Assembly (NCBI GenBank): GCA_020746995.1
Contig: JAGPXD010000003.1
Location: 3,782,001 to 3,846,000, forward strand
Reading direction: 5' to 3'
Source of the DNA: Plectosphaerella cucumerina
Lineage: Eukaryota; Ascomycota; Sordariomycetes; Glomerellales; Plectosphaerellaceae
Length of the DNA stretch: 64,000 nucleotides
This document shows positions 33,121 to 41,500 of the stretch, piece by piece. The position numbers and the translations under genes are program-made. Every line of letters starts with the position of its first letter. Position 1 is the stretch's first letter. A model generated the notes under the pieces. It was not told the origin of the DNA. It saw only the letters and a list, made by a program, of their open reading frames with translations, and did not search any database.

Positions 33121-33815
33121 TCTTAAACTACGGTAGCAGTCCTAAATCTACAAAGCCTTCGCCGACTCCTAGGGAGGACTAATCTAGCACGTCCCTAGTA
33201 CCCTACTCCCTAAGGTCGTTTATAACCCGAAGCTCCGCCGTCGTTAAAGATATAACACTATCTTCTTCGTCCAGCTCTACTATTCCTCGACTAAAGAGGG
33301 CCTCCTCTCGCTTCTTAGCTACCTTCCGAAGTCAACGGATCCGCGATATCACACTAAGCGTAGCCGCTAACTTTATCTAGAGAACCTCTAACTCTATCTC
33401 TTTCTCTTCTATCTCCTTATCTAATCGCTTCGATTCTTTTAATACCTTCTCGACTACAAAACACGTTACTAACCCTAAGCACGATATCAGAACAGCAGAC
33501 TCACGGGCAGAAGTCACGTTAATACCATCGTAAGAACGACCTCGCTTAATACAGACAGTACAACAAGTCGATCCCGGCGCCGTCTTACACGTTAGGTTAT
33601 ACTAGAAACACTAAGTACACGGTATTCTATTTTCGCCGTCGGATTTAATCAGGGCTACAAGTACACAACGCTATTCAGTTTTATCGGATCTTCGTTTTTC
33701 GATTCGACTAGATATCGTATCGGCGTTAGTAAAGGAATAAAGACTACGGGACGCGATAACAGAGGTATATACCTATTTATAATCGCTAGGATATTAACCT
33801 AGAGGAGGGGAATCT
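33074..33815 (-). pseudogene. Antisense ORF with Zn(II)2Cys6-spaced cysteine motif (outer copy)
   Basis: Same position, frame and length as the inner copy, with stop at 33074-33076. Here five of the six cysteines survive as TGT (C-T-stop-C, L-T-C-K, C-T-V-C), and the sixth position is TAC in both copies, consistent with an ancestral TGC. Spacing is C-x2-C-x6-C-x8-C-x2-C-x6-C. No insertions or deletions break the frame relative to the inner copy. All in-frame stops are TAG/TAA explainable by RIP. Confidence 0.65.
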
Positions 33816-34346
33816 TATAACGCCTAAGCAGGCCGTAAGTTACTCGGCCTAAGACCCCGCGGAAACTAACCCCCTTAGGTAATTAGGCATACGGGCTAAG
33901 TACGGACTATAGATTACAAACGCTAAGAGAGTAAACCTGTTTAATACTCTACTCCGGGTTTACCGTAGATACCCTAGATATTCGACAAATAGACAGGGGC
34001 TATTATTATATAATATAGATTATAGTTATTATAATAGTAATCTAACGGTCGGATTATAACGGATTATAAAGTAATCTAGCGTAATCCCTAGGAACCTCCG
34101 TCTATATAAGATACTACCTCGTAGTATATAGCTCTACCTAGATTCACGATAGTAATTAATTTAAGTCTTTATTAGAAACCTCCTTAGCCTATAGTAAAGA
34201 AGCGTAACGCTTTACGATATTACGATAAATACGACGATAACGGCTACGACGTATTATTCCTTAGTTACCTAGTACGCACTACTAGCATACACCACCGCCT
34301 CTCCAGACTACCTTCCTCTGTTTAGGACTATACCTGGGTCGTAATA
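33816..34346 (+). repeat. Outer retroelement 3' LTR
   Basis: 531 bp, ends GTAATA (ancestral GTAACA), followed by the CTTAT duplication 34347-34351. Confidence 0.93.
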
Positions 34347-34351
34347 CTTAT

Positions 34352-34915
34352 CTTTACGTTAGAATGTCTTTCCGTGTTTATAACGACGGTTCCGTTACCG
34401 ATAATACCTATCTAGAAACTAGTCTCGTCGAAGTTATAGATATCGGAGTCCGCTATACTGTATTTCGCGACTATATTCGTAACAAGACGAAACTACGCGT
34501 TTATCGCGACTAGATCTTCGTATTAGGCTCTCTTATAGTCGTATCGGTAAGAGAAACGCGTTCGGAGCTCTAGTTATCGATTAATAAATCTCAAAGGCTA
34601 GTTAATCCCGACGGGTAGCGCGTCGCGCTCCGTAAGTAGCTTATTCGCTATATCTCTAACCTCACTTAACCGAGGAGGGTATAATCGTAAATCCAGGTCG
34701 AGTATATATTCGATAATTATCTTCTCTTCCAGCTTATTTAATTTCGTAGTATTCGGAGGGCTATCGCGTCGGGTAGTAGTCCCGTGTAGGCGACGGAGGA
34801 GAGTTCTCTTCAGTATATCGTAGATCTTCGTAGCGCCCGTAGTACTTAGTTTCGGTTTAGATTTTATTACTTAGATAGTAAGGATAATCTAGCTTTCTTT
34901 AGAAGGTAATACTAT
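34352..34915 (-). pseudogene. Fot1/pogo transposase, N-terminal part (RIP-inactivated)
   Basis: On the minus strand: PSKES, a pogo-type helix-turn-helix region, a CENP-B-like middle part (KLNKLEEKIIIEYILDLD, YPPRLSEVRDIANKLL) and SDIYNFDETSF, the first catalytic Asp motif. Stops are RIP-type. It joins the C-terminal part at 20097 across the retroelement insertion. The initiating codon reads ATA near 34913, perhaps a mutated ATG. Confidence 0.85.
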
Positions 34916-34934
34916 TTCGAGTGGTGGAATAAAC

Positions 34935-35014
34935 GCGTGACGATAGTATGGATCCGTGGAATGTAGGCGGGCTGGGCCACTCGGTGGTTTAGGCCACTCG
35001 GTGGTGGATTACGT
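34935..35014 (-). repeat. Right terminal inverted repeat of the Fot1-like transposon
   Basis: Inverted match of 18900-18979, followed by TA at 35015-35016. Confidence 0.93.
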
Positions 35015-35297
35015 TAGCGTCACTCCAGCACTCAAAAGATTAGTCATCATGGTTTAGTCATCGGTAACATCAGCCGGAGAAGTTGGACAATCGACGTCTT
35101 CAGTTCTCCATCATCCAAGTAACCCAGAAAGATCGACGTCACATCTAGCAGCACACACCTTTGAAGGAGCACAGCTCTACCTTGATGACCGCCCCTTGAC
35201 CATCCGGGTCCTCAACCTCACCCCAACTTCAACCCCTTCCAACCCGCATCACCACATCTCTTCCCTCTCATCACCACCATCACAGCTTCCTTCCACC

Positions 35298-36338
35298 ATG
35301 GGCCGCCTGCAACCCTCCGTGGGCCAACCACCCGCCAGCTTCCGCCGCGCCGCGCGGGCCAAACGTGCCAAAGCAACCCTCAACACCCTCATCCCCTCCC
35401 TCCTCGCCGCCCACCCCCGCGCCCGCCGCGGCATCGACTCGGCCGAACTCATCCTCGATCCCCCTCGAGCCTCTTCCCCTGCATCAACATCCCCCACCCC
35501 TCCCCGTATCACTCTTCGCGTCACAGATACACTCCGCGCCGCCCGCTCCCTCACATCGCATCACCCCCGTGTCGCCCTCCTCAACATGGCCTCCCCTCTT
35601 CACCCAGGTGGCGGCTTCCTCACCGGCGCCTCCTCCCAGGAAGAATCCCTCTGTATGCGCACCACCCTCCTCCCCTCCCTCTCCGACGCGCATTACCGCC
35701 TTCCGGACCTGGGGGCCATCTACACACCCGACGTGCTCGTCTTTCGCGAGGGGACGTCGGACGATGCCCCTGTTATGGAGAAGCGGGATAGGTGGTTTGT
35801 CGATGTCATCACTGCTGCTATGCCTCGGAATCCAGAGACAAAGGTCGATGATGACGGATTTGCGGCGTATGCTGACCCCAAGGACCGGGAGCTCGTGGCA
35901 GCGAAGATGCGTATGGTCATGAGGGTGTGTCGCGCACGAGGTGTTGGGGCTGTCGTTCTCGGGGCGTGGGGGTGCGGTGCGTACGGCAACCCCGTGGGAG
36001 AGGTGGCGAGAGCGTGGAAGAGGGTGTTACTCCCTAAATCGGGGAAGAAGAAGCCCGAGACGTGGGAAGATATGGACATCGTCTTCGCCATCAAGGACGC
36101 AGGGATGGCAGCCGCATTTGCCGAGGCCTTTGGCGAGGGCCTGGAGGAGGAAGAAGCCGATGAGGACGATGAGGAAGAAGAGGAAGAGAGTGAAGAGGGC
36201 CAGGAAATGGTTGATCTCCGGATGAGGATCGATGAACTCCGAGTCCGCGTTGAAAAGGCCCCAAGCCCGCAATTAAAGCAAGGTCTCGCTGCCGTTCTCG
36301 CCGGTTTGGAGGCCCAGCTTCCAGGTAATACAACATGA
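35298..36338 (+). CDS. Microbial-type poly(ADP-ribose) glycohydrolase (macrodomain-like PARG)
   Basis: Single-exon frame of 346 residues from a strong start context (CACCATGG). An upstream in-frame Met at 35196 would add 34 Pro/Ser/His-rich residues. NMASPLHPGGGFLTGASSQEE contains Gly104-106 and Gln114-Glu115-Glu116, the GGG-x(7)-QEE PARG signature whose second Glu is catalytic in the family. VLGAWGCGAYGNP is the second conserved macrodomain loop. These enzymes remove poly(ADP-ribose) from proteins. A Glu/Asp-rich tail (about 276-298) and a short helix follow. The transposon island ends 283 bp upstream, so its promoter region is truncated or displaced. Confidence 0.88.
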   Translation: MGRLQPSVGQPPASFRRAARAKRAKATLNTLIPSLLAAHPRARRGIDSAELILDPPRASSPASTSPTPPRITLRVTDTLRAARSLTSHHPRVALLNMASPLHPGGGFLTGASSQEESLCMRTTLLPSLSDAHYRLPDLGAIYTPDVLVFREGTSDDAPVMEKRDRWFVDVITAAMPRNPETKVDDDGFAAYADPKDRELVAAKMRMVMRVCRARGVGAVVLGAWGCGAYGNPVGEVARAWKRVLLPKSGKKKPETWEDMDIVFAIKDAGMAAAFAEAFGEGLEEEEADEDDEEEEEESEEGQEMVDLRMRIDELRVRVEKAPSPQLKQGLAAVLAGLEAQLPGNTT

Positions 36339-36345
36339 TCCCCTT

Positions 36346-38076
36346 CTACCACTGCCTCCTCCATCTGATCCTCATGTCCCTGTCCGGCGGCACCGCGGCA
36401 GCGCCCACGTATCTCGGATCCTCCCTCGCCTCTCTCTCCGACCTCCGCCCATCGAGCTCCGTCCACTCCACAAACTCGATATCAAACCGGCTCACAACCA
36501 CAGCAACGGCGAGCATGATCTCCTGCTTCGCAAAGTGTCTCCCAGCACACACCGTCGCGCCGCCTCCTATACCCCAAAGTCAGCAAACACACATCTATGG
36601 CGAGGAAAACCCAGACTCACCATATGGGAAGAACTCCCCCTCCTTTGCCAGGTCCACAAACTCCCTCCCCCCTTTGCCATCATCCCGCAGATGTCTTCCC
36701 GGCTTCCAAACACCCACATCATCCCCCCACACCCCCGCGTCCTCGCCTCCGAAGCTCGTCGGTGCCTGTACCATCCTCCCCTTGGGTACATCATACCCAT
36801 CGATCTTGACATTCTCCGCCGCCTCCCTTGTGATGCCGATAGCAACATGCATCCTCATCGTCTCCAGATACACCGCCTTCAACAACGGCATGCTCTCTAG
36901 CGCATCAACGTCAAATACCCCGTCTTCTCCTATTGCTGGCGCAACCTCCTCCCTCACCGCAGCCAGGAGCTCCCCGTCCCGGGCCAGCTCAAAGAGCGCC
37001 CACACCGTGATCGGTATCGAGTTGGAGTTGAGTCCAAACAACGCCATGGCCATCCCTCCAGCGAGAGCCCTCGTCGACAACCCCGCTGAGAGCCCAAATG
37101 CCGCCACGGCGCGGTTATACCGACTCCCCAGCATCGGCTCCCAGTCAGGGTCCTCCCCTCCATCCAATCTTCCCGCCTCATCGAGCGTCACCCTCTCCAG
37201 GACGTCCACCAGATAACCCTCCAACACCCGCAACAACCCCTCCCTGGCTCGATACGCCCCCGGATCCCACCACCACGGCACCCCCAATATCAACCTCAAC
37301 GCAACGGCATCAAACCGCCAAAATCTCTCCACCAAGTCCGGCACCGTCTCAAACACCCCTGTGCCCACCATCGCTTTGCCCGCCGCATCCGCCATCTCCC
37401 TCCTCAGCACATCCCCCAACAACACCTCCTCCCACCTCCCAACCTCTCCCCCCAGACCCTCACGAAAATACCCCTGAAACCTCCTCGCCAGCCCATCCGT
37501 CTCCGCCCTCCGCCCCAGAACATCATGCACCACAGCCCTCTGCCTCGCCCAAACCCTCTTCCCCTCCGGAAACCCCTCCCACCCCTCCCTCGGCTTCCTC
37601 CCCCTCCCCGATCCATCCTCGACATACTTCCTCAGATCCGCCGAGGTCATCCCCTCCACATTCCCCATAACCATCATGAGGAACCTATCCGGACTCAGCC
37701 CGCCACGCTCCCTGAACATCGCCGTGCGGACCCTCTCCGCTCCCTTGATGATAGTAACAGGCACCGGCCCAAGGTACACCGTCGCCACGCCCGCGCCCAT
37801 CTTCCTCATCGACGTCGAGACATGGTCCAAGAACCCCCTCGGGTCGCGCACAAACGCCCATCCGTTGGATACGAACGGGATGCGTTCCGGTATGTTCGGT
37901 GGAGGATTCCAGCCCTTCGGTCTTCGCGCCTTGAAGGTAAGGTATGCAAGTGAAAGCGCCGCGGCGACGACGAGCGCCCATCGATGCGAGTGTAGTGTGT
38001 CCGCCGTGTCTGATGCGAGGTTGAGAGCCGAGGCCACAGCCCCCACGAAATTCGTCGAGTTCGAATCAATGTCCAT
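36346..38076 (-). CDS. Cytochrome P450
   Basis: Two exons: 38076-36621 and 36566-36346, with a 54-bp intron (GTGAGT...TATAG) that splits the heme-binding loop, giving 558 residues. The start at 38076 has a better context (ACCATGG) than the in-frame Met at 38109. An N-terminal membrane anchor (WALVVAAALSLAYL) is present. ETMR is the K-helix ExxR, and the joined loop FPYGGGATVCAGRHF places the heme ligand at Cys492. The I-helix reads LFGLNSNSIPITVW, without the usual acid-Thr pair, as in CYP7/CYP8-type enzymes. Membrane-bound (ER) monooxygenase or isomerase-like; substrate unknown. It overlaps nothing and ends 7 bp from the convergent PARG gene. Confidence 0.92.
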
Positions 38077-38597
38077 GGTGATGCAAGATGAACAAGTCAA
38101 GCTGAACATCAGCCTCCCTCAACTCAATCCTAAAAGGTCGTCCAGACCCGTTCGCGCAACTCGCGCGCCGGCCATCTCACCTCACCCGTTCCATCACTGG
38201 CGTGCGCCTCCTTCCGGAACCCTCGGTCTGCCCATCGTCGGCACCCGGGCTGACTATCCAACCGACCGGGTTGATTCATCAGCAGCAAGCACACCGTCAT
38301 GAACCGTCATCTCTTGTATTGATACACCTGCGCGCCCGTGGCTGTGGCTGCACAGACTGCTATCCCTGGCTGGTGATACCATTCCCCGGCCTCTTCGTCC
38401 ATAATATAGAGGCAGTAATGCACTTTTATCCCCTCTTCCCTTCCCCCCTTCTAGAAGAAAAAGACACAGAAAACTGGGGGACGGTCGCGATGCCGCTCCT
38501 CCAGGGGGAATGGGAATGGATGGTTAGTTCTACAACCCAACAACGCCGTGAAATCAAATAGTCGTCCTCCATCTCGTCTTCCTTCTCGTGCACATCC

Positions 38598-41500
38598 TCA
38601 AACGTTGCCGTCGGCAAGTGCCAGCCGCTGCTTAAGCGTCTTGGCCTTCTTCCCGCCGGCCACGCGTCGCTTCTTCGCCCCCTTGGCATTGCCCGCCTCA
38701 GCCTCGGCAACGACAGGGGTCGCAGTGCCAGAAGCCTGCTTGTCGTCAAAGTTGCCTTCGCCTAAGCACGCACAGGTTAGCATCTCCGCCGGAGGATCGA
38801 TCCTATTCGGGAAAGACTCACCCTCATGGTACATCTCGTCGAGGCTGCTGTTGACCGGCTCGGCCCGCTTCCTCTTGCCGGGCTTCTTCTTGGGCGGCGC
38901 CTTGTCAAACTCGCCGCTCTCCAGCATCTCCTTCTCGCGCTGCTCGATGAGCTCCGCCTGGTCGTCATCCGCAAGCCACATGGCAATGTCGCGGTTGCGG
39001 TTCTCCGGAGCGCGGCGGCCAGAGAAGTCGACGCTGGCACCGCCACCCTGGATGACCACGCGCTGCACCTCCTCCTTCTGCAGTGCGCGCTTGCGAATCC
39101 GCTCTTCGATGGTACCGCGCGTGATGAGACGGTACACAGTGACCTGCCGTGTCTGACCCAGTCTGTGCGCACGATCCATGGCCTGCGAGTCGATGGTCGG
39201 GTTCCAATCCGAGTCGTAGAAGATGACCGTGTCGGCCGATGTCAGGTTGATGCCCAGACCACCGGCGCGCGTCGACAGCAGGAAGATGAAGATCTCCGGC
39301 CGCGTCTGGAAATCGGCCACCGTATCGCGACGGTCCTCGAGCTTGGTCGAACCGTCCAGTCGGCAGTACTTGTAGTTGCGGTAGGTCAGATACTCCTCCA
39401 TCAGGTCGATCATGCGCGTCATCTGGAAGTAAAGCAGCACGCGGTGACCCTCGTTCTTGAGCGTGAAGAGAAGCTCGTCAAGCTTGGCGAGCTTGCCGCT
39501 GTCCGTGACGAACCGGCCCATTGACGGCACCACAATGTTGGTGAACTTCTTCTTCTCGTTGTCGGGCGCCGGGAGCAGGGCCGCCGACGGGAACCGCTCC
39601 AGCGGCAGCTTCTGCTCGATAAGCGCCCGCTGCTCCACCGGCGTCGGCCCGTACAGCGTCTTACGCACAGCCACGTTGAAGAGCACCTCAGCACGCTCAG
39701 CCGTTGTGCCCGGACTGTTGCACGCCACCTCGATCGGCGGCGCCGTGACCTTGGGCTTGCCGGCCTGCTCGAGCCTGCCGAGGCCCGAGTCGTTGTAGTC
39801 GGCTTTGGCGACATTCATCAAGCGAGCGAGAACGCCCTGCTCGGTGATGTCAGCAAGGGGCCTGCGGTCGTTGCGTGCCGTGATCTGGAAAATCGCGTGG
39901 GCAGGCGTGAAGTTGGCGTCCTCGGGGTCGTCATAGGCCACAGAAATAGGGCCAAGCCTGTCGCGCTTCCCAGCGAGCTCTGCCGCGCGCGCGAACAGGC
40001 CCTGGTGGGCGACCCGCGAGACCTCGCCAGCGCTGGTGTCGGCGAAGCGCAGCCACGAGAAGGCGCCGTTGTCGGCCGTGCTCTCGCGCATGTTCTCGGG
40101 CGTCCAGACGTTGAGCATGTGCTGGAGTGCCTTATTGCGCCAGCCGGCCGTAGCGTTGTCGCGGCCCGCCTTGTACAGGCGACCGCCCTCTTCCCAGACA
40201 AGACGCGGCAAGTCGTACTCGATGAGGTTGCGGGTCGAGTAGCCAACGTCGACATTGGTTCCTTCGCGGATGAACGAGGCCGTCTCGGCAAAGTAGCCGA
40301 ACGACATGGGCGACATGGTATCTGCACGCTCGAAGAGGTCCGGGTGGTTGCACACCTTGCGGAACTGCATGACCAAGTTCATCAGCGTGCCCGAATCGTT
40401 GTCGTCGCCCGTCGTGGCCTTCTCAATGAGATCCATGATGCTGATCTGGTTGCGGAGGTTGCTGTAGTAGGCGCGCTGGCGGTACGTGAGGTCGCAGAAG
40501 ATGTCCTTCTCGATCTTGTCGCCCAGCTCCTTCTGCACATGCTTCTTCACACGGCGCAGCATGAAGGGCTTGAGAATCATGTGCAGCCTCTTCAGCTGAT
40601 CCTCGTTGAGCTTGGTGTTGCTCTGCGCGTGCGACTCAATATCCTTGGAGAACCACTCGCTGAACTCGTCGTGCGAGTCGAAGAGAGACGGCATGATGAA
40701 GTGCAGCAGCGCCCACAGCTCCTGCATGTTGTTCTGAATGGGTGTACCCGTCAGCAGCAGACGGTTGCGGCAGTGGAAGTTGAGCAGGCTCTTCCAACGA
40801 GAACTGGACGAGCTCTTGATGGCTTGAGCCTCGTCGAGAATCATGTACTGCCAGCGCATCTTCTGGAAATAGGCTACGTCGCTGACGACAAGCTGGTACG
40901 ACGTAACGCAGACGTGGAAGTTGGCCTCTTTCCGGTACGTCGTATGCTTGCGGTCCCAGAACTTGCGCAGCACCTTGCGATCGCCCGCCGTGCCCCAGTA
41001 CGGGAGGATCTTGAACTCGGGCACGAACTTGCGGATCTCCTGCTCCCAGTTGTGCAGCGTCGACGCCGGCGCCACGACCAGGAAGGGGCCCCAGATGTCG
41101 TACTTTTCCGCCAGGTACGCCATGACCGAGATGGACTGCACCGTCTTGCCGAGACCCATCTCGTCGGCGAGAATGCCGTTGATGCCCTGCTCGTACAGGT
41201 TGGCCAGCCAGTTGAGACCCTTGAGCTGGTACTCCTTGAGCTGGGCGTTGATGAGCTTGGGCTGTGCGATCTCGACGTCGCCAAGACCGGTGGGGTTCTG
41301 GAAGTTCATCTCGCCCTCCTCGTCCATGCCTGTGTCCTCCTCATTGAAGGCGCGGGCCTTGCGCTGCGCCTCGGCAATGGCGTTCTGCGCATTGGCCATG
41401 GCCGCCTGCCGCAGCACCGTCTCGTCCTCGTTGTCGAAGTCAAGGTTTTCGAAGTTGGTCACCTTACCGCCAACCTTGTCGTTCTCGTCGATATCCATGG

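Larger units (their letters stand above)
20098..34346 (+). mobile_element. Outer Ty3/gypsy chromodomain LTR retrotransposon (RIP-mutated, interrupted by a second copy)
   Basis: Two 531-bp LTRs (20098-20628 and 33816-34346) enclose gag-pol on the plus strand. Ancestral length is about 7.1 kb once the inner copy and its duplication are removed. LTR ends are TG...CA mutated to TA...TA. CpA and TpG are strongly depleted, and CpG is still common. Domain order is Gag, zinc knuckle, protease, RT, RNase H, integrase, chromodomain. This copy is more mutated than the inner one. It lies inside the Fot1-like transposase gene. Confidence 0.94.
18898..35016 (-). mobile_element. Fot1/pogo-like (Tc1/mariner) DNA transposon, split by nested retrotransposons
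   Basis: TA target duplications at 18898-18899 and 35015-35016 flank 80-bp terminal inverted repeats (18900-18979 and 34935-35014, about 7 mismatches). With the retroelement and one CTTAT copy removed the element is about 1.86 kb, the usual Fot1 size. It carries one degenerate transposase frame on the minus strand, N-terminus at right. The element is RIP-mutated and cannot be autonomous as it stands. Confidence 0.93.

Noticed and set aside
18900..35014. CRISPR array or bacterial-type mobile element in the repeat-rich island
   Set aside because: The repeats are LTRs and TIRs of eukaryotic transposons, and there is no array of short regular direct repeats.
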